Shown here: positions 24,297 through 35,665 of the stretch, piece by piece
How positions within the stretch are numbered: position 1 is the first letter of the stretch
Layout of the letters: every line of letters begins with the position of its first letter
Source of the DNA: Austropuccinia psidii
Taxonomy: Eukaryota; Basidiomycota; Pucciniomycetes; Pucciniales; Sphaerophragmiaceae
Direction of reading: 5' to 3'
Length of the DNA: 64,000 nt
NCBI GenBank assembly: GCA_023105745.1
Contig: JALGQZ010000017.1
Location: 1,522,001 to 1,586,000, forward strand
Made by a program: the position numbers and the translations under genes
Notes under the pieces: model-generated
The model's database searches: none
What the model was told of the DNA's origin: nothing
What the model saw: only the letters and a program-made list of their open reading frames with translations

Positions 24297-25160
24297 TTAC
24301 TTTTCTGGAATCTTTTCTTCCTTCTTAATGACTGTAATTTCTTTTTTGTTATTTAAGAAGCCAAACCTTTGTCTCTTATTGTCTCCTATAGTAAAATATC
24401 TATCCTTCTGGTTAGAGATATCTATACCATAGATTAATAAGTAGTCATTTCCCAGGATAAAGTGATTACTGGTACAGTTGTCCATTACCACAAATTCCAC
24501 TTTAATTCTGACACATTGTCAGGGGTGAGGGAAAATAAGTGTTAAGTCAATTATTCCAAGGGGCATCATGCTTTCACTTGCACTACTAAATTTGACACCT
24601 TGGATTGGTATAAGTTTTTCTTGCCAGTCTGGAACAATTGTACTTAAATAAATTTTACCAGCACAGGTGCAATATGCTCCTGTATCTAAGTTCACCTTTG
24701 TTTCTTGGTTATTAACCATGACAATACTTATTCTTGATTTTCCAGCTGTATACCCCATTCCTCTTGCAGGTTTGGCTTTGTACAGTTTGGCATCTTGCAC
24801 ATTTGTCAGGTTTGTGTCAGATGTTCCAACTTGTGGTAAGTTTGAGTTGACATCTAGTACTTCATAAATTATATCAATATTATTAATTTCTGAATTAATT
24901 ATATTGATTTCATCACTTTCAGAAGTTTCTGATTCTTCTGTCTCTTTTTCAGAGTCAGATTCCTCCTCTTTGTCATTGTGGTTTTCTGTTTCCACGATTT
25001 CATTGATTTTTGCCTTTTTTAGGCAATTATTGGCTAAGTGTCTAATACCTCCACATTTATGGCATTTTCTTTGCTCATTATTATTGGATGTACTGGGCTT
25101 GAAGGATTCTTTCAATTTATCTTTTTTGATAAATGGTTTATTTGGGCTTTTAATGTCCAA
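24297..25160 (-). pseudogene. Zinc knuckle and protease of element B
   Basis: CHKCGGIRHLANNC is a canonical CX2CX4HX4C knuckle. An acidic linker (EEESDSEKETEESE) follows, then retropepsin with KVNLDTGAYCTC, active-site aspartate kept, and the second-lobe FILGNDYLLIYGIDI block. A frameshift near 24,515 splits the protease. Confidence 0.88.
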
Positions 25161-25166
25161 TTTCTT

Positions 25167-26995
25167 TCAAGTCCTGCCAATTTTTGTTCTTGTCACTATG
25201 TCTTCCAGTGCATTAATGTACTCTTCTGTGGAGCATGGTTCTCTACACCTGCTTCTTAGGGCATGTTCTAGCTCTCCTCCACATTTCTTGAGTATTTTCA
25301 TATGCACCAATTTTTGTGACATTTCTGGGTACAATGCATTAAGTCTTTCAGCTTGTTTTAAGAACCAGGTTAAAGGTTTATCTTTTTCTGGGTCAAAGAA
25401 AGAATTTTCAAATGAATTTTCTATTTTGTACCTCCAGGCATCATTTGCCCACTTGGTGATTATTTCTTGTTTCCACCAAGACCAGGTATTTTTGCCATTT
25501 GTTTGTCTTAGGCCATAATACCATCTTTTTGCAGATTTTTCAAACAATGAATGTAATCTTGCAGTGATTAATTCACCTGGTATTGCATAGTCTCCTTGTA
25601 ACATGTCAATTGTTTTAATAAATGACATGTGGTCATATTCACCTTCTCCTGTGAATGTTGGCCATTCTTTCAGCTGAGGTGCTTCCTTCCTTAAGACTTG
25701 GTTATTTTCTTGGTGACTCAAGTCTGTTATGAAAGGATTTGTTAATTCCTCTTTTGTTTTAACAGGGCTTCTTATATGGGAAAATGGAGTTAATAACTTT
25801 GGCATATTTAAATTAGCCTCATTCATATTATCCATTTGTCAGTAATAAGCCTTTTTTCACTTTGAATATCATCTTTTGGATGCATTCTTGCTTCATCACT
25901 TTTTTCCACATGGTCCAAAAGTAATTTTTGGTGTGATGAAGTCTTTTCTTCAAATTTTTCTACAGAAATACTTAATTTGTTTAATTTTTCTGTAAGATTG
26001 TCAATACTCACATCATAATTGATTGTCAAAGTTTTCTCTTTGATATCACTTATGTATTTGTACAATTCTTGTTATCCTTGTATTAATTTTTGAGTATTTT
26101 CAATTGATACTTTTGGTACATTATTTTCAATCATAAATTTTATGTTGTCAATCTCTTTCTTATTTTGTACAATAATTTTTGTTAAAGAAGAGAAATTATT
26201 ATTTATTTCTTGTAATGATAATAAACTATTTTTAATTTCTTTTAGAGGTACAATACTATTTTCAATTTCTGCTAAAGTATTTACAACATCAGGAGACAAG
26301 GTTATTTCTTTGGGAAATGGGGTTGTCTCATTCTTTGTTCCTCTTTGTCTTTGAATTCCATCAAAGTTCTGGCCATATTGAAGACATTGTCCATGGCATC
26401 TTTTTGGATTTTGGGAATCCTGTAGCTTGGGGAATATGGTTTCCTCCAATTCTTTATCTTGTTCTTCTTCCCTTCTTGGGGAAGTGGGTTGGCTTGGGGC
26501 TTGCTGGTAGAAGCTACTGGGGCTTCTTCCTTGGTTGCCTCCCTCTTTTTGGCATGCTAATCCTTGATCTTTTTGATTTGAGGTTTGGATGACAGTGGAT
26601 TCCATCCATTGGAGTATTTCACTATCTCCTCCTCTTTGACAAATTTTTTCAGGATGTGCCAGGAGTTCATTACTCCTTGGTGTATTTGGGGCATCATTTC
26701 CCAATCTTTGTCCTTGTACACTGTGTAATACTGTTTGTACTGGCTCATGTAGATGTCTATTTGAGCCCTCTGAATGTGATTTGTACCTATTTGAGTTACT
26801 CATACTTAGTTCCAATTCAGGTTCAGATATCATGGCCATTTCTGGGACTTGCCTTTGGGATAAGGCACTTACTTGTGTGGATTCTGTTCCACTGGGGATA
26901 TTGCCCTTTCTTTTCCCTTTTGAGGGATCAGTTCTACCTCTGAGTCCAGCTCCATCTGATTGGATGGAGTATTGGGAACCTCTTCTGGTAGTCAT
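25167..26995 (-). pseudogene. gag of element B
   Basis: ATG at 26995 starts MTTRRGSQYSIQSDGAG. A long polar N-terminal part rich in Q, S and P follows to 26072, where a TAA replaces the next codon. Next is a coiled-coil-prone stretch (NLTEKLNKLSISVEKFEEK) at about 26,065-25,830, then a capsid-like domain at 25,835-25,167 (WPTFTGEGEYDHMSFIKTID, RWYYGLRQ, PLTWFLKQAERLNALYPEM). A frame change occurs near 25,830 and another near 25,163, directly before the zinc-knuckle part. It would build the particle core. Confidence 0.87.
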
Positions 26996-27071
26996 AGTTT
27001 AAGGAATAAGAAAAATAAAAGTATTTTAGAATAAAAATTCTTTTTATGGCAATTATAAAAGAGGTGCTCAC

Positions 27072-27221
27072 CTTCAGAGTCTTGAATGGTGGGTCCTGGA
27101 AAGTCTAATTTCTTAGCTTTATTTCTTTTAGTGATAACTGGTGTTGAGGAACTTTGACAAGTTTCTTCCACCAATCTTTCAACAGTAGTTTGGTTGTCTT
27201 CTGTTGGGTTATCTTCAAACA
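27072..27221 (-). other. Candidate spliced leader exon of element B
   Basis: A 150-bp stretch with coding character (EETCQSSSTPVITKRNKAKK) lies between a good 3' splice site (CTTTTTTAG, minus sense) and a 5' splice site (GAAG/GTGAGC). The following 85-90 nt to the gag region contain a branch-like ctatgac and AG acceptors; at least one acceptor keeps the frame into GSQYSIQ. Splicing is inferred. Confidence 0.45.
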
Positions 27222-27294
27222 CTAAAAAAGACAAATAAATATAAGTCTTTTTATAAGAAGTGTTATTTTTTGGAAAGATATGGCAATTTTCCAC

Positions 27295-27731
27295 GTAGAA
27301 ATTGCTTTTATATCTTTAAAAAATTGAAATGAATAAAGAAATGAATAAAAATGAATAAAAATAACTTTTTTATTGGTTTTTAATATTTCTTAATATTTTT
27401 TATTTTTTTATTTTCAAAGAATAAAATAAAAAATGAATATGATTCTTTTTTATAAAATTAAATTATAAAAAAAAATTATTTTCAATTTATAAAATATCTT
27501 TTTTTAATCACTAGAGTCACTCAAAGAAAGTTCTTGCAAGTCCAAGGTTGTGAAAAACCATGTGTAAGACAGTACAATTGCTTTCCAAATGCCTCAATAG
27601 CTTTTAAAATCAATAAAATAGAAAATTATTATATAATTTTATGATTATAAATATAATTTATTATTGGATAAGCCCAATGAGAATCTTTTTAAAATGTCTT
27701 TTTAAGTAAATATCATGGCCAGGCCCCCAAA
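27295..27731 (-). other. 5' untranslated region of element B with primer-binding-site candidate
   Basis: AT-rich, no gene. Two bases after the LTR end (element sense) comes TGGGGGCCTGGCCATG (about 27714-27729), the TGG start typical of priming by a tRNA 3' end. The matching tRNA was not identified. Confidence 0.5.
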
Positions 27732-29754
27732 TGTAAGGTTTGACTATGAAACAATAAGTAAAAATTACCAATATTCAACTTATTGTACTATGAATGTCCT
27801 TATGAATGAAATAAATAAGATAAAATAATTATAATAATAACAAATTATTATAATTGTGGCGTAAAATGGTTATATTATTAAATAAATAGAATAATATAAT
27901 TTATATAATAAATTATAATATAATAAAGATAAATATATTAATATAAAATAGTTAATATATTTAATGGCTCTTTATCATTGTTACAAACAAATAATAAAGG
28001 TGTAAAAAATTGTTTTTTATTAATAAAAAACAATTAATAACAATAATATTACCAATATTAAAGTTATAAATTAATATAAATACTATCTATATTAATTAAA
28101 GAATTATTAAAATAATAATAAAGAGAAAATTATTATAATAAGAGAAAATAACCTACTTTTAACACTTGATATAATAATTTTGAAATATTTTACGCCAAAA
28201 AATATAAATACAACCTTTTCAAATTGTATTTACAATAAAAATAAAGAAAAATTACTAATATTCTTGATTTTTACATGGAAATGAGTTTTTAGAGAGATTT
28301 TTTAACAGAACAATTAAACAAATGATTTAATCACTTCAAAATAGATGATAATAGCAAGGTGGTCTTTGGTCTTTAATAATATAATAGTTTTATACATAAA
28401 TAATGAAGAAATTACCTTTGGTTTAATTGATTTAATGTTTTGATGTGTCTGAGGGGAAAACAGAGTAAAAGAGCTCTATTTATAGTAAATACCTCCCTCC
28501 TAGAGTCCAACAGGCTTCTAGTAGACGTGTACTGATCATATCCACCGGAATTGATCAGTATTTTAAGGTTTGAGGATGATTACATCATGATCAAACCATA
28601 TTACATCATTATTACACCATTATTTAGAGTTATCACTATAAATCTAAGTTTGATGACATCAGAGGCTTGGAAGAACCCCAAATTTGGTGGATTTTATTAG
28701 TTTTAATCATAAACTAATAGTATTCACCAATTCTATCACTCATATGACTGTTAAGCTTAATTTAAGGTTACAGTAGGTGATCATAACTGCTCAATTTAAG
28801 CTCAAACTTTGATCTTTAATAACTTTAAAGTTTTACACGCTACAGCAATTCAGAGAGTGAATTCTGATAGGCTGACATAACCTTATTATGCTGCCAAGAG
28901 CCTTTCATTACATCATCAAAAAGTTAATTTTGATGATTTTTCTTGTAACTCATCTTTTCTGTTGAAATTCAATATTTTAAACTTCAAACCATGATTTCAA
29001 GGGGTTGTACCCTGAATTTAATAATAAAAATTACATAATTCTTCACGAATGAGCTAGTAGAATCCAACTGTGTATGTTTTTTTCAGTTTGGACCACTTTC
29101 ACAACAAAGTGGTCAACAGCTCTGTTGATTTTTATCAATATTTCATCATAGGTTTTAACCTTGATTATGATTTGTAAAATAAAGCTTATATATGTGTTCT
29201 TACAGTAATTACGTGGTAACTTTATTTTTGGTTCATCACTCTATCTTGTATAGTTTAAGAGATATTAGCTATGATCCTTGAATATATGCGTTGACCAAAA
29301 AAGTGCATATATTCAGGTTAATTCCTTAAGTATTAACTTTGGAAATCAGCTCATTAATTGTTTTATGTGTGAATATTCATGGGGAATCCAATGGCTCAAT
29401 TTATTTTTCATGTTGTTTCATTGGTTCTTGAAATAAATAAGGATTTATGGTTTTTATAAGGTATTATTCCTTATAACTCATTAAATATTGACTTTACAGA
29501 TATGCCATAAAAATGGTATATGTGTATTTTACCAGAGGGAATCCAATGGTTCAATTTATTTCACATGTCGATCCATTGGTTTTTAAGTTAAACAAATTTT
29601 TGTACCAATTTATGGTATTTTTGTATTTTTAAAGTAATTCTTTTTAATGTATAATTATTCTAAGTAATTTTAGTATAATTATCTTAAAGGTATAATTATT
29701 CTGAGTCTTTCTTGTGACCTTATTGGGTATGTGGTCATATCTCAAAGGCTTGCA
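27732..29754 (-). repeat. 5' LTR of element B
   Basis: Matches the LTR at 19059-21079 along its whole length with scattered substitutions. The outer end reads GGCTTGCA instead of GGCTCACA. It is followed by the GGTAT duplication and then by element A protease sequence. Confidence 0.92.
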
Positions 29755-29967
29755 GGTATCCAGATAGGTTCTGGCCACTATGGAGCAGTGTTCTCCACTA
29801 TATATTATCAGTGGATGCTGAGCATTGTCAATGCAAACAGTCATTTTTGTTGCTGTCCCATGAATATATGCCATTCCTTTGGTTTGTGTAACCAGGAATG
29901 TTTGTGCATCTTGTGTGTGTTTGCACAAGTTTTTGTTAGCATTGTCCTGTGGCATGCCTGCTTCCAA
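29755..29967 (-). pseudogene. pol of element A: protease N-terminal part
   Basis: The frame reads towards IIYSGEHCSIVARTYLD. The residue before SG is tyrosine where retropepsins have the catalytic aspartate (DSG or DTG), so the enzyme is dead even without the B insertion. It breaks at 29755 and resumes at 19058. Confidence 0.82.
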
Positions 29968-29982
29968 CTGTATGTCCTGAAT

Positions 29983-31208
29983 TCATAGTGGGGTTTCCTC
30001 TTGGTATTCCACTAAAAATTCCTCTCTTGGGTCTTGCTCATCATCGAATGGTTCTCTGATGGCATTACCCATGGAGGCTGATTCATCATCCTCTGTTGGA
30101 GATTCTTCCTCTGGGACTTTCTCAATGGCATAGACTTTTTTCTTTGCCTTTGGACAGTTGTTGGAATAGTGGTCTGTTGAGCCACAATTGTGACAAGAAT
30201 TCCTCTTCTTTGCCACTTCTGCGACTCTTGCTTTGTGTTTGTCTTTAAACTCTACCCTGAAAGGTTGTTTCTCTTTGAAACTGATGCTCTTATATGGGGT
30301 GAATTTCCCTATATTAGTCCTTTTCCTTATGTTTTGTAAGGTGTTGGCAATTTCATCTAGAGTGCAATTTTGGTTGCATCTGCATTTTACTGCATCCTCT
30401 AGTTCTCCTGGCAGTTGTGTCAGAAGCTTGTGATTCCTCATTTGGATGTTCATCTGAGGATCAATTGCTTTAAGTCTTTTAGACTGTCTAAGACACCATT
30501 CATATGGATCTTTTTCCACAGAGTATTTTTCATTCTCAAATGACATGGTCTTCTGCCATATCCAAGTTCCATTACTGTACTTTTGGATGATTTGACTCTT
30601 CCACCATGGCCAGTTCCTTCTGCGATGGATTTCTTTCATTTCTGTGTACCATATACTAGCATGACCTTTAAATGCAGTATTCAATCTAGCAGTGATCCAG
30701 TAGTCTGGTATGCTTGGTACATCAATGAAGAGTCCATAAATATAATCTATGAGTTCCATATGATCATATTCTCCTGATCCAGAGAATTTTGGCCAGCTTG
30801 AGACCTCAGAAAGCTGTTTCAAGGCTTCCTTCTCTGAATAAGACATCCCATCTCCATCCCTGTATTGTGATGGAGATCGTTTCTTATTCATCAACATGTC
30901 ATCTGGTTTGATGTCATATGGTTGATATGGATTATCCATAACTTGGACTTGTGGTTGGGGCTTCAAGTTATGGTAGACATTAAACAATTTGTTTATGTCT
31001 TGGTCCAGACAATCCCTTTCCCTTTTGCTGTGGTGTTGTCTATATTAAGTCTTTTTTTGGTTTCTTCAGAGGCTTTGCTCAGTTGAGCATATCCTTCTTG
31101 AAGATTCTTAACTATCTGTTCCCAGGAGGCTTGAGTTTGTCTCATCCTCTCTTGGCCAGCTTTAATTTCTGCAAACTGCTTTGCATATTGTTCAGAATAT
31201 TGGGACAT
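29983..31208 (-). pseudogene. gag of element A
   Basis: Two frames: a short coiled-coil-like part (31208-30993; KAGQERMRQTQASWEQIVK) and, after a one-base shift, the capsid-like domain plus nucleocapsid (30987-29983). Recognisable are WPKFSGSGEYDHMELIDY, the WPWWKSQIIQKYSNG block and a canonical knuckle CHNCGSTDHYSNNC. The domain order matches B gag. An acidic tail ends the frame near 29,983, next to the protease. Confidence 0.85.
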
Positions 31209-31318
31209 TTGTAACCACAGTGTATTACTGTTGATGTTACTCTCAGATGTGACAATGTTATTTTCAGTCTGAGTGGGGGTAATGTTTCTGTTACTAGGAC
31301 TACTGATTCTAGAGTGGT

Positions 31319-32055
31319 TTACAACTCCTTCTGGTTCTTGTGCACTTTGACCAAATCCAACAGCTTCTGAATCATAGGGTCTGACTCTTTTCTTCTCTGG
31401 TTGAAGGAGGTTTGGTTCTTGCCCTTGTTTCCTTGTCTTCTCCTGGAAACTTCCTGGAATTGTGAAGAATGGTGACTTTTGGCTACCAATCTGCTGGTTT
31501 TGGATGGTGTGAAGCCACTGGAGAGCTGATTTGGCCTGCTCCTTGTGAGCCTGAAGGAATCTGAGTAGGCCCTGTCTGGGTTAACTGTTCTTCTATAGCT
31601 TGGATAGTGGCTTGATTCTCCCTTATCCTCTGTGCCCTTGCCTCCAGGAGTCTGAACCGCCTGGTAGGATTCCGACCTTTGGTGATTACCATAAGGTCTT
31701 TGAAGTCTATCTCTTTGAGACAGATCTTCTGGCAACTTGCTCCAAGTTCTGCCCAGTGACTTGCCAGGTTGAACCTCTTGTTGTCCATGCTCCATTGAAA
31801 TAAGTCTTTGAGGAGTTGGTGGAGCTGAAGAACTTGATCCATATCCTTCCAGTCCTCTGCTTTGAGGTTCCTGTTGAATTGTAGTGTGAATGGCAGGGTT
31901 GATATTATCTCCCTCATTTTTTTTCCATCCACTACTGTGTCCAAGGTGTCCTCTTCCAGGTCTTCTGGTTCTGGACAAGCCTTCTCTGTCCTCTGGCTGG
32001 TTCCATTGGAAGCCAAGGTCTCTGAGGTATACAGGGGACATATCAGTGTTTGCAA
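31319..32055 (-). pseudogene. Leader ORF of element A (upstream gag part)
   Basis: Coherent coding text runs from 32055 in one frame (DWKDMDQVLQLHQLLKDLFQ, IRENQATIQAIEEQL) to about 31,490, then shifts to another frame (SQFQEVSRRRQGNKGKNQTS) ending at 31319. It is helical and polar, rich in Q and K. I do not recognise a domain. Position and size match the polar N-terminal part of B gag, so it probably is the N-terminal Gag portion, or a separate small protein. Confidence 0.6.
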
Positions 32056-32418
32056 GCAGTAAAAAACTTTATGTTCTTAGGGTATTTACCTTTGACTGTG
32101 CCTTGTACAAATTTGTTATCTGCTGATTTGGGCAGTTTGCCTTTGGAGGTTACAACTGGGTTAATAATTGTAATTGTTCCTGTACAAGTGGTTCACGTTA
32201 GTTTACCTTGTATTGATGCAGAGTTTCATGGTTTTCTACTCCTCTGAGTGGCTATTGGTGTCCACTTCTTGGCTGTGATGAGACCTTCACTGTGGCTCTT
32301 TCCTTTGCCCTTGCTGCCCTCTGGTTCTGAGGGTTTCACTGGTGTGCTGGCCTGTGACTGGGTCTCAAGTGGGATGTAATTTTCTTGCACTGAATCAAGG
32401 CAGGAAAAAGAGGGCTTA
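32056..32418 (-). other. Leader of element A with candidate introns
   Basis: Minus-strand GTAAAT at 32089 and GTAAAC near 32,200 look like 5' splice sites. A 66-bp coding-like stretch (32155-32090, LPKSADNKFVQGTVK) lies between an AACCCAG acceptor and the first donor. No other gene was seen. Confidence 0.4.
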
Positions 32419-32793
32419 TGTCAGTTAAGATATCTCAAAAATGCTGCTTTTGCACGTCTAAGATTGGCCTCTGGGCTTGTATGTTACTACAATGTGCCCT
32501 GTATATTTGAATACCCATTTGATGGGGTTAAGCCTCTTCTTCTAGATTTTAGATGAGAGGTTAAAATCAAGGCGTATGCTCAGCAACAACTTTGAGCAGG
32601 ACTAACTTTGTTATTCTTTGTCCTATGGTGATGGAACTTATATTTTCAGAAAGAGGTGAGTTTCCTCTTAAGTTTGATACCTTTTGAGCTGATTTGGCTC
32701 AGTTCCACGTTTTGCTGCTATCTTGCCTATACCATTGGTTTATGGTATTTTGGCTGTCATGCTTGTGCTCTGGTTTTGAATCACAGGCTGACA
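32419..32793 (-). repeat. 5' LTR of element A, apparently shortened
   Basis: The outer 287 bp (32507-32793) match 15198-15484. Left of 32507 the match stops, although the 3' LTR continues for another 1.15 kb. TGTCAG at 32419 could be the inner end of a deleted LTR. The outer end is confirmed by the CTCAC duplication. Confidence 0.6.
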
Positions 32794-32977
32794 CTCACTC
32801 AAGTTATAAGAAGGGGGATTCATATTAATTTGGCAGGGAATAATTGAAAGGGATTTTCAGGATAATGGTAAACAGGAAATGAAAACGCAAAAGGAATATT
32901 TTTGAAAAAAATGTGGGGATATTGAGATGCCACTCAAATGTGGCAGGGTATTATGGTGCTCAGGAGCCCACCAGTTT
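32794..32977 (+). other. Remainder of segment G and 3' end of element C internal region
   Basis: Starts with the CTCAC duplication of element A. About 150 bp of AT-rich sequence of unknown origin (probably G) is followed by ttatggtgctcaggagcccacc (from about 32,951). The same words precede the polypurine tract of D and E. No gene. Confidence 0.45.
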
Positions 32978-32978
32978 C

Positions 32979-32991
32979 AAGAGGGGGGTAC
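32979..32991 (+). other. Polypurine tract of element C
   Basis: aagaggggggtac abuts the 3' LTR start TGTAACAACC. D has aaggtaggggggtac and E aagagggggata at the same place. Confidence 0.75.
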
Positions 32992-33755
32992 TGTAACAAC
33001 CACTCACCAGGGGTAAGGGTATTCATTAATACACCCACTCAAACACCTCAACTCAGCAGATCCACTATTTGCATCAGAATTCAGTTTCAACAATCTTCCT
33101 TGCTGAAATATTCATACAGTCTGGTTCATTCATACAGCCTGTCAATACTTGTCCAGGTTGGAATTACCCAATACAGTTTGGATATACCATTTCCAAACTG
33201 TATGATCGATCAATACCACCACACCTCTTGTACAGGCCCTGTAAAGCTGTACAGGACCTGTATTGGCCAGACTCAATTCAATACTCATTTATTCTCATGA
33301 TAATTCTCTTTCTGGATCAGGGCTGGTGATTCTCACATATACCAGACACTCTTTCTCCCCCCTGGGGACTTTTCCCCAGTCAATTGATTTCGTTTATTTC
33401 TTATTTTATGAATATTCTTATCCTTATTTTGGGTATTATATTTGTTTAATATTAAGTTAGTCTTTGCATTTTCTTTCTTTGCCTGTACAGTATGAGCTGG
33501 GTGGCCATATCCTTATCAACCCTTCTCTTTTCATTCTGACAGGTTGAAAATGTGGACTTGGACTTGTTTGTGGTTGGCTCTTCTATTTCTTACTCTTATT
33601 CTTTTGTTGCTGATTTTCTTATATTTCTTTTATTAGTAATTCATCTCTTAACACCCTTTAGTGTATTTCTTTCTTACCATATCCTGAGCCCTCCATAAGT
33701 GAGTCCCAGTTTACTGAGTACCAGGCCCTCTTCACTTAGAAGAGCCCCTGTGAAA
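32992..33755 (+). repeat. 3' LTR of element C
   Basis: 764 bp from TGTAACAACCACTCACC to TGTGAAA (TGTGACA in the other copy). It contains cacatatacc, the CTGGGG (33362-33367)/CCCCAG (33374-33379) hairpin and the AGTCAATTGATT segment. It is followed by ATGAC, the target duplication. Confidence 0.92.
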
Positions 33756-34363
33756 ATGACAAATCAAGACCCAGCATATCTTCCCAATAACTGAAAGCTT
33801 TTTAAATCCCAAATATTCACCTCATTTGGAGATCCAAATTAATTCAGACAATCTGAATCAGAGTTGGATGCTTGATGAATGAAAGAAGGTGGACATGTAT
33901 CATTATAAATTTCTGATTTCAGAAGTCTAGTGTCAAAAACTGGAGATTGGTGTGAAAGAGCTCTTAAAAATCATTATAGGAAGCATTTGGCCCCAAGGAT
34001 TCTTGATCAATTGGCCTCCCATCCTTCAATCATTGCTTATCTTCAAGACTTAATGGACATTACCCTGAAAATCAATACCAGGTATCATGAGAAGCAGAAG
34101 GAGAAGAATAATTTTCAAGTAAAGAAGACTGAATCCTCAAAGAAAAGTTCTTCCCATACCCAAAACGTTCCAAGCTCAAGCTATAAGAATAATCTCAGGG
34201 TTCAGAAAAGGGACAAGCCTTGTTCTTGGATAAGGACCAAAAGCTGATGGTTTCTTGAAAGGAAAGAAAAAAAAATATGTGCTCCTATTGTGGTGGGAAG
34301 AAGAGTATTGAGGATTGTGTCAAACAGCCCCAAACCAGCTTACCCAACCAGGGAAAAGCCTGA
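33756..34363 (+). pseudogene. gag, 3' part, element O
   Basis: Continues the O gag broken at 2895: SFGDPN-like, EGGHVSL, SLVSKTGDWCERALKNHYRK, ILDQLASHPSIIAYLQDLMD. Several stops are present before 33,930. The knuckle reads CSYCGGKKSIEDC, with lysine in place of the zinc-binding histidine. The end is GKA-stop at 34361-34363, just after the GGGAAAA heptamer at 34351-34357. Confidence 0.82.
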
Positions 34364-35358
34364 GTGAAGATCATACTGTTTTCAATGGTCTTCACTGTTT
34401 TCCAACTAGAGCACAATTGTGCAGTCTGAATACTGGTGTCAAAAACTCTCTCAAATTTTTTGTTTTTTCTTTTATTTATGATATGCTTTACAGTGCCAGC
34501 TCATTTATTGCAAAGAAGCTTTCTCACAAGTATTATTTGACCATTTCAGAACTCCCAGAAAATATTACTTCTATCATTTTGGACTCCACAGAGTTCCCTT
34601 ATTTATTTGTGACCCACCATACTAAATATATGGTTGAGCTCCATTCTTTCCCGAGCTCTTAATGGGGTGTTGATCAGTCATTAATAATCCTAAAGGAGAA
34701 GACATAATATTGGGCTTTGAATCTCTTAATCACTTTAATCCATATATTTATTGGAGGCAAGGACTGATCACCTTTAATCCTGATCATAAGGACTCCAGTG
34801 ATTTTCTTAATCCCCTAAGTAATGAATTTTACACTGCCACTAATTTTGCATCTCTGGTTTGCAAGTCTAGAACACCATCACTCACATCTCTGCCCATATT
34901 CCTTCCTTAAATTACCCTCAGTCATTACTAAGCTCTAGAAATGAAGTTTTCAAAGAGATAGAAGAGTTTGGAGAAGATAATTCTATATCTTCACTTCACC
35001 TTTTACATGGAAATGTGGACCTTCCTCATCTATCCTATAATGACTCCCTTGGGGGTTGAGGGATGAAGAGAAAGTTCCAGAAGACATTGAAACCATGATG
35101 TAGGTTTTTAATTCTGCTTATCCCCATTTCTGTATCTGTTCTTCAAGGTGAAAACAGAAACAATTCCTCCTCACTGTGCGTGTGATCATCAGACCAAATC
35201 GGAGGGGCTCTATCTCCAGTTGGGGTGATCTACTCTTTATCAAACCAAGAGTCAGAGACACTCAGGGACTACATTTAAGAGAATTTAGAGAAAAGTTTAG
35301 TCTGTCCAAGCTCCTCTTCAACAGGAGGACCTGTCCTTTTTGTCAAAAGGAAGGATGG
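34351..35358 (+). pseudogene. pol, first part, element O: protease and start of reverse transcriptase
   Basis: The pol frame starts at GGGAAAA. The protease is badly damaged: the segment with the catalytic DSG is missing, text going from YDMLYSASSFIAKKL onward. The linker (NEVFKEIEEFGEDNS-like) and the beginning of reverse transcriptase (PPHCACDHQ-like; GPVLFVKRKDG) follow with many stops. It is cut at 35358 by element D and continues at 45240. Confidence 0.8.
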
Positions 35359-35402
35359 TGTCACAACCACGAGTTTGACCCTCCTCCTTGATGGTTGTGA
35401 CA
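35359..35402. repeat. Inverted repeat at the D LTR edge
   Basis: TGTCACAACCA at the LTR tip and TGGTTGTGACA at 35392-35402 are perfect 11-bp complements with 22 bp between. The first 7 also match the LTR's far end TGTGACA. The same is at 43529-43572. Confidence 0.8.
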
Positions 35403-35665
35403 ATCCAACCTGGGGCCAATTGGCCACGTCATATCATTTATGGCCCATTGGGCCCCTTTGGGTGTCCAATGACTCTTACGCCACAACCCATCCCAATGGC
35501 CATATCCTGCCGTCATTGGCCCTCTTGGTCAATTCACACCTCACCAACCCCCAGGCCTTCATCATTGATTTTGGGCCTGGGGGGTCCTTTTTGTTTTCTA
35601 AAGGTCTCCAGGCCTCCTAGCCATCACCAGTGGATCCAGGCCCCCCCTTTTCATTAGGGGGTCTT

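Larger units (their letters stand above)
19059..29754 (-). mobile_element. Element B: complete lineage-2 Ty3/gypsy retrotransposon, 10.7 kb
   Basis: LTRs of 2,021 and 2,023 bp flank gag and pol on the minus strand. The insertion is bounded by a perfect 5-bp duplication GGTAT (19054-19058 and 29755-29759). The two LTRs differ by about 4 percent over 240 bp by eye, half the value for its host element A. All coding modules are present but contain stops and frameshifts. Confidence 0.93.
14043..32793 (-). mobile_element. Element A: Ty3/gypsy lineage-2 retrotransposon, expanded by element B
   Basis: Ends are TGTCAGGAC (plus strand, 14043) and CACAGGCTGACA (32793), flanked by the 5-bp duplication CTCAC at 14038-14042 and 32794-32798. 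Gene order on the minus strand from the right is leader ORF, gag, protease, reverse transcriptase, RNase H, integrase, then a polypurine tract and 3' LTR. Element B splits the protease at 29755/19058. About 280 bp shared by both LTRs differ by roughly 8 percent by eye. Confidence 0.85.
2896..33755 (+). mobile_element. Element C: Ty3/gypsy lineage-1 retrotransposon, expanded to 30.9 kb by nested insertions
   Basis: Both ends carry related LTRs beginning TGTAACAACCACTCACC, and the flanks are the same 5 bp, ATGAC, at 2891-2895 and 33756-33760. A polypurine tract (aagaggggggtac) lies directly before the 3' LTR. Gag and pol occupy 6305-11284. Everything from about 11,985 to about 32,945 is foreign to C: segment G, element A and element B. 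Over about 250 bp the two LTRs differ by roughly 8 percent by eye, more than the LTR pairs of B or D. This fits C being older than the insertions it holds. Confidence 0.9.
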
